Assembly: GCA_024711155.1 (NCBI GenBank)
Contig: JANJTK010000117.1
Coordinates: forward strand, 1 to 38,322
DNA from: Burkholderiaceae bacterium
GTDB taxonomy: Bacteria; Pseudomonadota; Gammaproteobacteria; Burkholderiales; Burkholderiaceae_E
DNA: 38,322 nucleotides
Reading direction: 5' to 3'
In this document: in pieces, positions 1 to 9,421 of the stretch
Numbering within the stretch: the first letter of the stretch is position 1
How the letters are laid out: each line of letters starts with the position of its first letter
The notes under the pieces: model-generated
What the model was told of the DNA's origin: nothing
The model's input: the letters and a program-made list of their open reading frames with translations, nothing else
Databases searched by the model: none
Made by a program: the position numbers and the translations under genes

Positions 1-1225
1 CACGGCCCGCCCGCCGCTCGCCGCTCGCCGCTCGCCGCTCGCCGCTCGCCGCGCGCCGGCAGGCGCCGGCGCAGGCCGCGCGCCAGACGCGCTGCGGCGC
101 GCCCAGCGCGCCGATGTCGTCGAACGGCGCGCCCTTCGCAAGCGTCGCGTGCGGCAACCCGAAGTGCCGGCGCGCGGTCGCAGTCGCCGCGCGCAACACG
201 TCCGCGGTGCCCAACCCCGCTTCCAGGTAGCGGTCGATTTCCTCGAGCACCGCGCGCCCGTGTTCGACACCCATGCTGCCCGCGTCGGTGCCGAGCAGCA
301 GCGTCACGCCGAGTTCGTGCGCGAGCGCAAGGTGGCGCGCATGCTCGTCGAGAATGCGCCGCAGGTGGCCGACGGTCTGGGCGCTCCACCCGACCGCCTC
401 CGGGTGCGCCCACTGGAAGTGGACCGGGCAGAAGGTCGGAGTCCACGCGACGCCGTTCTCCAGCATCAGCCCGAGCACCTCGCGGCTCATGAAGAAGCCG
501 TGCTCGATCGACCCGACGCCGGCGCGCGCCGCGATGCCGAGCCCGGCGGCGCCACTGCAATGCGCGAGCGTGCGCCGCCCGCAGGCGCGCGCGGTCTCGA
601 CCACCAGGCGCGCCGCCGCGAGGTCGAATTGCGGCTCGTCGGTGACCGCGCCGGCGTCGAAGTCGATGATGCCGGTCAGCACCAGCTTGATCTCGTCGCT
701 GTCGAGCGCGCTCTCGCGCACCGCGGCGACGATCGCCGCGTCGTCCTCGACGTCGCGCCCGATGAACGCGCCGTAGCGCTTCGGGCGCTTGACGCCGGAG
801 CCCGCCGACAGCACGCACGGCAGCGCGTCGTCCGCGCGCGCCTCGGCGCGCACGGCGTGGTTGATCAGGTGGCGGTCGCCGGCGTCGCGCACCCGCGTCA
901 CGCCGTGCGCGATCGACTGTCGCGCGCTGTCGCGCGCCGCCGCGAGCAGCTCGTCGACCGGCTTCTTCATGTGCGCCGAGCGCAGCGCGCCGTCGGTCGG
1001 CGCGCCGTCGAGGAACAGGTGGACGTGCGCATCCACGAGACCCGGCATCAGGAAGCCGCCGCGCTCGACCGGCATCCCGCGCGCCGCGAGTGCCGCGCCG
1101 TGGTCGCCCTCGTCGATCGCCTCGATGCGCCCGCCGCGGACCGTGAAGGTGACCGGCCCGTCGCCGCGCAGCTCGTCGCCGTCGAACCAGCCGCCGGCGA
1201 CGACCGCGAATCCGTCGCTGCCCAT
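1..1225 (-). CDS. Amidohydrolase family protein, 3' end cut by window edge
   Basis: Metal-dependent amidohydrolase of the imidazolonepropionase/prolidase-like group; the substrate is not evident. The reading frame is open from the ATG at 1225 to base 1, giving about 408 codons with no stop seen. An HxH metal pair lies in GLVDAHVHL (His67, His69), further histidines in AHCSGAAGLG and GSIEHGF, and the metal aspartate in LLLGTDAGSMG. It is the last gene seen of the minus-strand corrinoid/folate operon, starting 5 nt after the stop of the pterin methyltransferase gene, so it may release or prepare the methyl-donor substrate; that role is inference. The C-terminal tail is odd: the codons run through a 7-bp tandem repeat and read as Arg/Ala/Ser/Glu/Gly-rich repeats beyond what looks like the end of the conserved barrel. 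The true stop lies outside the window. Confidence 0.85.
   Translation of the reverse strand, partial: MGSDGFAVVAGGWFDGDELRGDGPVTFTVRGGRIEAIDEGDHGAALAARGMPVERGGFLMPGLVDAHVHLFLDGAPTDGALRSAHMKKPVDELLAAARDSARQSIAHGVTRVRDAGDRHLINHAVRAEARADDALPCVLSAGSGVKRPKRYGAFIGRDVEDDAAIVAAVRESALDSDEIKLVLTGIIDFDAGAVTDEPQFDLAAARLVVETARACGRRTLAHCSGAAGLGIAARAGVGSIEHGFFMSREVLGLMLENGVAWTPTFCPVHFQWAHPEAVGWSAQTVGHLRRILDEHARHLALAHELGVTLLLGTDAGSMGVEHGRAVLEEIDRYLEAGLGTADVLRAATATARRHFGLPHATLAKGAPFDDIGALGAPQRVWRAACAGACRRAASGERRAASGERRAGR
14..48. repeat. 7-bp tandem repeat (CCGCTCG, five perfect copies)
   Basis: Five uninterrupted copies of CCGCTCG, followed by a degenerate sixth copy (CCGCGCG) at 49-55. It lies in the 3' part of the amidohydrolase gene. 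Seven is not a multiple of three, so loss or gain of a copy by slippage would shift the C-terminal frame; three copies (21 bp) encode one 7-residue protein repeat. Confidence 0.9.
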
Positions 1226-1230
1226 CGCGC

Positions 1231-2121
1231 TCAGGCCTTGTAGAACTTGCGCACCGCGCGCAGCGCGTTGCTGCCGGTCTGCTCGAGGAAGTTGCGGTAA
1301 GCGCCCAGCACGTAGTTGTCGTCCGGCAGCGGCGCGTAGCCGCGCCACGGGGTGCCCAGCACGGTGTCGAACCCGTGCGGCACCGCCAGCGTGAGGAACG
1401 CGTTTTCGAGGCAGTGCTTGAGGTCGGAGCCGTCGGCGGCCTTCGCCGGCAGCTGCTGGCCGATGTTGGACAGCCCGCCCATCATGTGCAGCCCCTTCAG
1501 CTCGGGATCGGAACCGATCGCCTTGATCGCGTCGAGCGTCGCGCGGTTCAGGCCCTCGGTGTCGGCGATGATCGCGCTCACCGACAGGTCGACGTAGACG
1601 TGGTCGAGCGGCATGGCGTAGTCGTCGCGCAGGCGCAATGCGGCGCGCCGAGCCGTCGAGGCGATCTCGTCGGCGGTCTTGTTGTTCATGCCGACGCCGT
1701 CGACGACGCGCTCCGAGGCCATCACCATCACGCGAAACGCGTGGTCGCCGTACAGCGTCATCGGGTCCCAGCGATGCTCGGTGATCGAGTTGACGATCGG
1801 CAGTTCGCCCCCGGCGCGCGCGCGATCGTAGGTCGCCAGGCACAGCGCGAACAGCTCGGTGGTCGGCACGTCGAACGACAGCGGCAGCGTCACCACCGCC
1901 TGGATCGCCCGGATCACGTCGACCAGGAACGGCTGGTCGACCATCGCCTGCGCGCCGATGTTGACGTTGAGCGCAAACGCGCCGGCCGCCTCCTGCTTCA
2001 CCGCGAGTTCCTGGATGCTGGCGAGGTCCTTGTTCTCGAACATCGCGCGCGTGCTCTTGAAGCCCGGGTTGATGCGCTCGCCGATGATGCGGATGCCGAA
2101 TGCGTTGTGCTCGTGGGTCAT
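1231..2121 (-). CDS. Pterin-binding methyltetrahydrofolate:corrinoid methyltransferase (MtvA/AcsE-like)
   Basis: Predicted to move a methyl group between a corrinoid and tetrahydrofolate in the cytoplasm, acting as methyltransferase II of a demethylase system. The 296-residue protein is one pterin-binding TIM barrel, the usual size for the family. The barrel begins with IIGERINPG (residues 12-20) and LNVNIGAQ (51-58), the pterin-binding signatures shared with AcsE, MtvA and the folate domain of MetH; MMGGLSNIGQQLP occurs later. The ATG at 2121 overlaps the stop of the corrinoid activator gene as ATGA, which indicates translational coupling. Neighbours (activator, MTHFR, activation-domain protein) support the corrinoid role over dihydropteroate synthase in folate synthesis, and the protein lacks the typical folP context. 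The direction of transfer in vivo is inferred. Confidence 0.85.
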   Translation of the reverse strand: MTHEHNAFGIRIIGERINPGFKSTRAMFENKDLASIQELAVKQEAAGAFALNVNIGAQAMVDQPFLVDVIRAIQAVVTLPLSFDVPTTELFALCLATYDRARAGGELPIVNSITEHRWDPMTLYGDHAFRVMVMASERVVDGVGMNNKTADEIASTARRAALRLRDDYAMPLDHVYVDLSVSAIIADTEGLNRATLDAIKAIGSDPELKGLHMMGGLSNIGQQLPAKAADGSDLKHCLENAFLTLAVPHGFDTVLGTPWRGYAPLPDDNYVLGAYRNFLEQTGSNALRAVRKFYKA

Positions 2122-4073
2122 GACTCTCTCGTGGCGGTGATGCGGTCGAAACCGATGTGCTTCAGGAAGGTCTTCTGGAAATCCGGCCGGGCGTTGAGCG
2201 CCGTCGCGTGCGCCCGGCGAGCGAGTTCGCGCGCGCGCTCGCGGTCGGCGCGCGAGGCGAGCATGCGCCGCACGCCGAGCCCGGCCGCGTTGCCGACCTG
2301 CACGAAACGTTCGCGCGCGAGCGGCGGGAAGAGCCCGATGTCGACGCCGCTGGCGACGTCGATGTAGGCGCCGAACGAGCCGGCGATCACGAAACGCTGC
2401 ACGGCGTCCTCGGCCAGCCCGGCCTCGGCCAGCAGCAGGCTGGTGCTGGTGCGGATGGCCGCCTTGGCCAGCTGCACCGCGCGCACGTCGTCCTGAGTGA
2501 ACAGCACGCCGGGCGCGAGTTGCGCCGCGCGCCGCCCCTGCTCGTCGACGACGATGTCCGGATGGTCGCTGGCGAGCCGACCCTGCGCGCTGACCAGGCC
2601 CCCGCGCAGCAGCACCGCGAGCGTGTCGAGCACGCCCGACCCGCACAACCCGACCGCCTCGCCGTCGCCGATCGTGTGCGACACCAGCCGGCCGTCGGCC
2701 AGCCCGACCTTCTCGATCGCGCCCTCGGCCGCGCGCATCCCGCACGACACGTGCCCGCCCTCGAGCGCCGGGCCCGACGGCGCCGACGCCGACGAAATCG
2801 CGCCGCGATGGATCAGGCTGATCTCGGTGTTGGTGCCGACGTCGACCACCAGCGCACAGTCCGCCTCGCGCCACTCGCTCTCGGTGGCGAGCAGCGCGGT
2901 GACGTGGTCGCCGCCGACGAACCCGCCGATGTTCGGCGCGACGTGCACCCACGCGCCCGGCGCGATCGCGAGGCCGAGGTCGCGCGCCCTGACGTCGACC
3001 GCTTCGCGCACGACGGCGACGAACGGCGCGCGCCCGAGCTGGCGCACCGGCAACCCCAGCAGCAGGTGATGCATCGCGGTGTTGCCGCACACCGTCACGT
3101 CGACGATGTCGGCGGCCTTCTGGCCGACCCCGGCGCACAGGTCGTGCGCGAGCGCGCCGATGCCTTCGACCACGGCCTCCCGCAGCGCCCGCGCGACCCC
3201 CGCATCGGCGGTCGCGTGGTTGATGCGGCTGACCAGGTCCGCGCCCCAGGCCGTCTGGGGATTCTCGAGCCCCAGGTGCGCGAGTTGTTCGCCGCTGTCG
3301 AGGTCGATCAGGAAGGCTGCGATGTTGGTCGTGCCGAGGTCGACCGCCAGTCCGAGGCTGCGCCGCCGCGGCGGGCCGAACGCGATCAGTTCGTTGTCGC
3401 GCACCCAGACGCGCAACGCGCCGGGTTCGGCGCTCACCTCGACGCTCACCCCGGCGCCCGCTTCGGCGCTCACCGCGGCGCCCGCTTCGACCCCCACCCT
3501 GGCGCCCGTCCTGGCGTCGGATCCGCGCAGCACCGCGGCCAGGTCGCAGGCGGCCGCCGGGTCGATCGCGGCGTGCTCGAGTCCCAGCGCCTGCGCGACC
3601 CGGTCGGCGTCGGCGCGGTCGTCGGCCAGGCTGGGCAGCGGGACGCGGACGTCGTGCGCGCGCACCGCCGCGTCGAGCGCGAGCCGCTCGTGGCGACCCG
3701 TGCCCGGTTCGGTGCGCACCACCGGCGCGAGCGAGCGCGGCGCGATCTCGACCACGCAATCGGAGCGCGCGCCCACCTGGCACGAACGCATCCACTTCGC
3801 GCGGTTGAGCGGGCGGCCCTCGTCGTCGAGAGCCAGTTCGGGCGCGGGCCGGCCGCCAGCGGCGTGCGGCTCGACCGCGCCTTCGACGACGCGCACCATG
3901 CAGCTGCCGCAGGTGCCGCGCCCGCCGCAGGCGCCGACGATGCGCACGCCGTGCCGGCGCGCGCTCTGGTACAGGGTCTCGCCACGCGCGGACGCGACGA
4001 CGCGCTCGAGTTGCGGGAATTCGAGCCTCGGCGTGTCGTCGTTGCGGGCGGTGTCCTCCATGCCTCGGGCCAT
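2118..4073 (-). CDS. Corrinoid activation protein, [2Fe-2S] ferredoxin plus ASKHA ATPase (RACo type)
   Basis: Predicted ATP-dependent reductive activator that returns accidentally oxidised Co(II) corrinoid to Co(I) in corrinoid methyltransferase systems. The N-terminal plant-type ferredoxin domain carries Cys49-x5-Cys55-x2-Cys58 and Cys98. A variable linker follows, then an ASKHA domain with LGLAVDLGTTNIAAF, VCGNTAMHHLLLG, VVDVGTNTE, LCGSGVLD and IAGSFGAYID. The family is usually about 600-650 residues and this protein has 651. I chose the ATG at 4073; an ATG at 4061 (MEDTARND) is an alternative, and the frame extends upstream only into unconserved Arg-rich sequence overlapping the preceding gene. 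It lies 25 nt after the activation-domain gene and is coupled to the downstream methyltransferase. The linker contains a 24-bp DNA tandem repeat. Confidence 0.88.
   Translation of the reverse strand: MARGMEDTARNDDTPRLEFPQLERVVASARGETLYQSARRHGVRIVGACGGRGTCGSCMVRVVEGAVEPHAAGGRPAPELALDDEGRPLNRAKWMRSCQVGARSDCVVEIAPRSLAPVVRTEPGTGRHERLALDAAVRAHDVRVPLPSLADDRADADRVAQALGLEHAAIDPAAACDLAAVLRGSDARTGARVGVEAGAAVSAEAGAGVSVEVSAEPGALRVWVRDNELIAFGPPRRRSLGLAVDLGTTNIAAFLIDLDSGEQLAHLGLENPQTAWGADLVSRINHATADAGVARALREAVVEGIGALAHDLCAGVGQKAADIVDVTVCGNTAMHHLLLGLPVRQLGRAPFVAVVREAVDVRARDLGLAIAPGAWVHVAPNIGGFVGGDHVTALLATESEWREADCALVVDVGTNTEISLIHRGAISSASAPSGPALEGGHVSCGMRAAEGAIEKVGLADGRLVSHTIGDGEAVGLCGSGVLDTLAVLLRGGLVSAQGRLASDHPDIVVDEQGRRAAQLAPGVLFTQDDVRAVQLAKAAIRTSTSLLLAEAGLAEDAVQRFVIAGSFGAYIDVASGVDIGLFPPLARERFVQVGNAAGLGVRRMLASRADRERARELARRAHATALNARPDFQKTFLKHIGFDRITATRES
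3445..3516. repeat. 24-bp imperfect tandem repeat, three copies, in activator linker
   Basis: Three adjacent 24-bp units starting CTCACC, CTCACC and CCCACC, with a half copy just before at 3433. They encode an in-frame 8-residue repeat rich in Val, Ala, Gly and Glu between the ferredoxin and ASKHA domains. It is probably a length-variable flexible hinge. Confidence 0.75.
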
Positions 4074-4098
4074 TTTATCGCGCACGCCTTCGGGCCTC

Positions 4099-4776
4099 TC
4101 AGGTCTCGAGCGCGCGCCGCCGCGCGAGCAGCGCGCAGCGCGGCGCCGACGGGCATTCGTCGCAGCGCGACCAGTTCGCTTCGGGCAGGTCGATGCCGAC
4201 GCCGACGACCGCCGTCGACGACTTCGCCGGCACCAGCGACCCGCCGGGCGCACACGCGAGCCCGATCGAATCCCCGCCGGCCAGCCGCAGCACCGCCTGC
4301 TGCGCGTCGAGCCCGAGGCCGGGATCGCCGGCGCGCAGTTCGCCCGCGACCGTCAGGCCCTGCCGCAGCGCCTGCGCGTGCAACCGGTCCTGCGCGCGCC
4401 GCGACAGCGCGAACAGCAACTCGTTGCCGAGCTCGTCGAGCGCCAGCGCGGCGGCCGGGCGGCGCGCCGCGAACAATTCACTCACCGCGTGCTCGATCCC
4501 GGCACCGAGCGTGCAGACGACCACGCCGAGCGCAGTGAGCGTCCCTGACGCGGGCAGCAGGCGCGCCGCATGCAACTGCTCGCCGCCGGCCAGCAGCATC
4601 TCGCCGCGCACCGATTCGAGCGGCACGATGCGCCACGTGAACGCCGCGTGCACCAGGTCGGTCCCACGGACGCTCGCAACCGCTTCGTCACGCCGCTGCG
4701 CCCAGCCGGGGCGCGCGTTCGCCGGCGGCTCGGGCAGCTGGCGCAGCAGCGCAGCCGTCGACACCGTCGTGCTCAT
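4099..4776 (-). CDS. Methionine-synthase activation-domain-like protein with C-terminal Cys motif
   Basis: Resembles the vitamin B12-dependent methionine synthase activation (SAM-binding) region that occurs as a stand-alone protein in corrinoid methyltransferase operons. The 225-residue protein has a central stretch (VVVCTLGAGIEHAVSELF, about 85-102, then LALDELGNELL) of the kind seen in that family. The C-terminus has Cys205, Cys208 and Cys214 in RCDECPSAPRC, which could hold metal or an Fe-S cluster. The ATG at 4776 lies 19 nt after the MTHFR gene. Its likely job, assistance in corrinoid reactivation or a link to SAM, is inference from the family and the RACo-type neighbour. The family call is moderate because I cannot run a profile search. 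Confidence 0.65.
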   Translation of the reverse strand: MSTTVSTAALLRQLPEPPANARPGWAQRRDEAVASVRGTDLVHAAFTWRIVPLESVRGEMLLAGGEQLHAARLLPASGTLTALGVVVCTLGAGIEHAVSELFAARRPAAALALDELGNELLFALSRRAQDRLHAQALRQGLTVAGELRAGDPGLGLDAQQAVLRLAGGDSIGLACAPGGSLVPAKSSTAVVGVGIDLPEANWSRCDECPSAPRCALLARRRALET

Positions 4777-4795
4777 GCCCGCCCCGCGACGCCGC

Positions 4796-6226
4796 TCAGG
4801 CCGGCCGCGACGCGCGATCCGCGCCCGCGGGCGGTTCGCGCAGGCCGGACTCGACGATGATCTGCGCCAGCACCTGCTCGTTGCGGTGTCCCATCAGGTG
4901 GACCCCGGCGACGCCCTCGATCGCCGTGACCGCGCGGATGGTCTCGATGCACACCGCCTTCGCCTCGGCCTTCTGGTCGGGCGCGGCCTCGATGCGCGCG
5001 AGCACCTCCTCGGGGATCGCGACGCCGGGGACGTTGTTCGCCATCCAGCGCAGCGCCTTCGCCGACGCGAGCGTGCCGACGCCGACGATCAGGTGCGCGC
5101 GCCGGTGCAGGCCGCGCGCGCGCACCTCGCGCATGAACTCGTCGAACGCGCGCAGGTCGAAGCAGAACTGGGTCTGGATGAAACGCGCGCCGGCAGCGAC
5201 CTTCTTCTCCAGGTTGGCGATGCGGTCGAGGTAGGGGGGCACGAACGGATTGACGGTCGCGCCGACGAACAGGTCGGGCGCCTTGTCGAGCTTGCGCCCG
5301 GACAGGTATTCGCCGCGGTCGCACATCGTGCGCGCGACGTGCAGCAGCGACACCGCGTCGAGGTCGAACACCGGCCTGGCCTGCGGGTGGTCGCCGCGGC
5401 TGACGTCGTCGCCGGTCAGGCACAGCACGTTGCGCACCCCCAGCGCGGCTGCGCCCAGCAGGTCGCCCTGGATCGCAATGCGGTTGCGATCGCGGCAGGC
5501 GATCTGGTAGACCGGTTCGAAGCCGCGCGTGGCGAGGATCGCCGACGCCGCGACGCTCGACATGTGGCAGTTGCCGCCGGCGCCGTCGGTGATGTTCATC
5601 GCGTCGACGAGGCCGCGGAAGATCTCGGCGCGCGCCAGCAGCGGCTGCGGATCAGCCGAGTCCGGCGGCGCGATCTCGACCGTCACGACGCGCTCGCCCG
5701 ACGTGCAGCGGCGCTCGAACTGGCTCTGCTCGGCCTCCGGGGTGACGCGCTCGCCCACCGGCGGCTGGAACACCGGCGCGCTGCGCCCCTCGACCACGTC
5801 GACCCAGGTCGAGCGCCCTCGGCGGCGGTGGTCGATCGCGGGCAGCAGCGGCGTCGGGTGCGCGCGGTGGTCGGGCGCGATGCGCTTGGCGCCGTCGGTC
5901 GCCTCGACCCACACGCAACGCATTTCCGGCTTGACCTCGCAGTTGCCGTCGGCCCGGACGCCGCCGCAGGGGCCGTTGCGCATCTGTTTCGCGCAGTTCA
6001 TCGGGCACGCCATGCCGGTCGACGAGAGCACGCACTGCCCGCACATCTGGCAGTCGAACATCAGTCCCTTGGCGCCGCGCTCCACCGGCAGCACGAGCTT
6101 CTCGGCGCGCGCGGTGCCGAGCCGCCGCAGCAACGGCGCCGCCAGCGGCGCGAGCCGCGAGAACCAGCCGTACCAGGAGTGCAGGGCCGCCGCGTGGCGG
6201 ACCGACCAGCGTCTGAGCGAGTGCAT
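4796..6226 (-). CDS. metF: Methylenetetrahydrofolate reductase with fused N-terminal MetV-like zinc/Fe-S domain
   Basis: Interconverts 5-methyl- and 5,10-methylene-tetrahydrofolate with a flavin cofactor. Residues 1-110 form a cysteine-rich MetV-like (MTHFR C-terminal) domain with eight cysteines: Cys59, 62, 65, 74, 78, 87, 96 and 104. Residues from about 180 to 460 form the MetF barrel, with VTVEIAPPDSADP, MNITDGAGG, CLTGDDVSRGDHP, GATVNPF and FIQTQFCFD. In acetogens MetV and MetF are separate subunits; here they are one 476-residue chain in MetV-MetF order. It is the first gene of the corrinoid/folate operon, so it would oxidise methyl-THF coming from demethylation, or supply it. The ATG at 6226 has no strong ribosome-binding site, but no better in-frame start is present. 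Confidence 0.9.
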   Translation of the reverse strand: MHSLRRWSVRHAAALHSWYGWFSRLAPLAAPLLRRLGTARAEKLVLPVERGAKGLMFDCQMCGQCVLSSTGMACPMNCAKQMRNGPCGGVRADGNCEVKPEMRCVWVEATDGAKRIAPDHRAHPTPLLPAIDHRRRGRSTWVDVVEGRSAPVFQPPVGERVTPEAEQSQFERRCTSGERVVTVEIAPPDSADPQPLLARAEIFRGLVDAMNITDGAGGNCHMSSVAASAILATRGFEPVYQIACRDRNRIAIQGDLLGAAALGVRNVLCLTGDDVSRGDHPQARPVFDLDAVSLLHVARTMCDRGEYLSGRKLDKAPDLFVGATVNPFVPPYLDRIANLEKKVAAGARFIQTQFCFDLRAFDEFMREVRARGLHRRAHLIVGVGTLASAKALRWMANNVPGVAIPEEVLARIEAAPDQKAEAKAVCIETIRAVTAIEGVAGVHLMGHRNEQVLAQIIVESGLREPPAGADRASRPA

Positions 6227-6336
6227 CGAACCGGAAGCGCGAACTGTTTAATCCATGGAAGCAGCAGGGTATTTCGGCCCCGCCGCCGTCCTTCAAGTCC
6301 CCATTTCAGCCGCCACAATGGGCCGACCACGTCGGC

Positions 6337-6365
6337 ATTGTCCTCGCTGGCTCTTTCCTTGCCAA
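6337..6365 (-). promoter_or_regulatory. Candidate sigma70 promoter for the corrinoid/folate operon
   Basis: Read on the minus strand, TTGGCA (6360-6365) is separated by 17 nt from GACAAT (6337-6342). The match is 5/6 at -35 and 4/6 at -10. It would give a leader of roughly 100 nt before the ATG at 6226. I saw no B12-box-like element in that leader. The rest of the 159-bp gap between 6226 and 6386 shows nothing else clear. Confidence 0.4.
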
Positions 6366-6385
6366 ATCGACGGCCGCTCGTGTCG

Positions 6386-8085
<1,700 letters not shown>

Positions 8086-8089
<4 letters not shown>

Positions 8090-8460
8090 CCGAGCATTCC
8101 TTGTTCCCAGCGTCCAATCGCCACCACCACCAGGAGCGCGGCCGGGAGCAGCGGCTCGTGGAGACGCCGCCACTCCCGGTTCACGACGAGGGTCGCCAGG
8201 GCCACGAGCATCGCGACGCCCAGCACGACCGCCGCGAGCGAAGCCGTCTTCGGCAACAACAGGCCGGCCGATCCGAGTATCCAGAGGACCACGAGGCCGA
8301 ACGTCACCTCCGCCGGCCGCGCGTATCCCCAGTGCCTGAACTCCTCACCGACCTCGGCGAAGTCGTACACCTTGTGCCGCGCGGACTTCAGGAAGATCCA
8401 GGCGGCGCCAGCCTGGCAGGTCCACAGTGCGGCCTCGACCGCGAGCACTCGCGTACTCAT
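8086..8460 (-). CDS. DoxX-like small membrane protein
   Basis: A 124-residue protein with about four hydrophobic segments (near 5-25, 48-68, 70-92 and 100-117), with HKVYDF and FRHWGYARPAEV in the first loop. This layout fits the DoxX-like (DoxX_2) family, whose roles are mostly unclear; some members sit with quinone-linked oxidases. It starts 15 nt after the dehydrogenase stop and overlaps the ligase start by ATGA, so it belongs to the operon. Coupling of the pathway to the membrane or quinone pool is possible but is inference. Confidence 0.75.
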
Positions 8461-8475
8461 CGCAGTCGCGCCCCT

Positions 8476-9375
8476 TCACCGTCGCTCACGCCTCGACCGC
8501 GACGAGGAGCGCAACGCGTCGATCAACTCGCTGTCGTTGCGGTCACCGACCCCCTGGTCGACCATCTGCTGGAAGACGGCAATGGTCGCGTGGCCCAGCA
8601 CCGACTGTGCTCCGCGGTCTTCGATCAGATCGATTCCGTAGCCGACGTCCTTGATCCGCATCCTCCCGGAGAATTGCACCGGATTCTCGTGCTTGTTCTC
8701 GGCCATGTAGCGCGCGTGCCGGACGACGTGCGGACTCCCGGTCGCCCCGGCCGAGAACGCCTCGGCGGCTGCGCGAAGGTCGATGCCGACGGCTTCGCAG
8801 GCAAACATCGCCTCGGCGGTCGCAGCCACCTGAACCGCTCCCATCACGTTGTAGATCAGCTTGAACGTGATTCCCGAGCCGACCGGCCCGAAGCGGGTCA
8901 CGCCTGCACTGACAGCGGCCAGCACGGGACGAAGCGCGTCGATGTCCTCGATCGCCCCGCCCGCGAAGACTCTCAGCTTGCCGGCCTCGGCAACGTCCGG
9001 CCGCCCGGCCACCGGTGCATCCACGAACCGCATTTTCTTCTCGCGTACGAGGCGATCGAGTTCCGCGACCCATGGCAGTGAAACCGTCGAGGCCTCGACC
9101 GCGATCGTGCCCGGCTCGAGGTCTGCACTCAGCACGCCGTGAGCGCCGGCCCAGCACTCGCGCGATGCAGCGTCGTTCGTCAGCGACGAGATCACGACCT
9201 CGGCGCCGCTCGCTGCTTCCGCGGGGGTGGCCGCGACCCGGGCTCCGAGGTCGACCAGCGGGACGACTTTCGCGGGCGTGCGGTTGTAGACCGTGACCCG
9301 ATGTCCCGCCTTCAGGTAGTTCCGGATCATTGCGGCGCCCATCATTCCCGCCCCGAGAAAGGCGATGCTTGTCAT
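8476..9375 (-). CDS. Beta-hydroxyacid dehydrogenase (3-hydroxyisobutyrate dehydrogenase family)
   Basis: NAD(P)-dependent oxidation of a 3-hydroxyacid, or reduction of the matching semialdehyde or ketone. The Rossmann motif GAGMMG is at residues 8-13, the family substrate motif appears as DAPVAGRPDVAEAG, and the catalytic lysine lies in GSGITFKLIYNVM, slightly changed from the usual G-x-G-x-x-x-K-x-x-N-N. The 299-residue length is standard. The ATG at 9375 has GGAGAGG upstream; the 30-codon upstream extension is not conserved. Operon partners (diketone hydrolase, CoA ligase) argue for a pathway-specific substrate rather than valine catabolism. Confidence 0.85.
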   Translation of the reverse strand: MTSIAFLGAGMMGAAMIRNYLKAGHRVTVYNRTPAKVVPLVDLGARVAATPAEAASGAEVVISSLTNDAASRECWAGAHGVLSADLEPGTIAVEASTVSLPWVAELDRLVREKKMRFVDAPVAGRPDVAEAGKLRVFAGGAIEDIDALRPVLAAVSAGVTRFGPVGSGITFKLIYNVMGAVQVAATAEAMFACEAVGIDLRAAAEAFSAGATGSPHVVRHARYMAENKHENPVQFSGRMRIKDVGYGIDLIEDRGAQSVLGHATIAVFQQMVDQGVGDRNDSELIDALRSSSRSRRERR

Positions 9376-9421
9376 GTGACCTCTCCGTGAAGTTTCGTCG
9401 ATGCGGTCGTTGCGGACCCCG

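Noticed and set aside
1231-2121. Dihydropteroate synthase (folP)
   Set aside because: The barrel carries methyltransferase-type GERINPG and LNVNIG motifs and the neighbours are corrinoid/folate methyl-transfer genes.
2157-4538. Long plus-strand open frames opposite the corrinoid activator
   Set aside because: The minus-strand protein has complete ferredoxin and ASKHA motifs; the plus-strand translation is low-complexity.
6227-6385. Cobalamin riboswitch in the leader of the corrinoid/folate operon
   Set aside because: The leader is about 100 nt and I saw no B12-box-like sequence or the expected long folded element.
8476-9375. Valine-pathway 3-hydroxyisobutyrate dehydrogenase (mmsB)
   Set aside because: No mmsA, bch or other valine genes are nearby; the gene is embedded in the molybdenum operon and the family covers many substrates.
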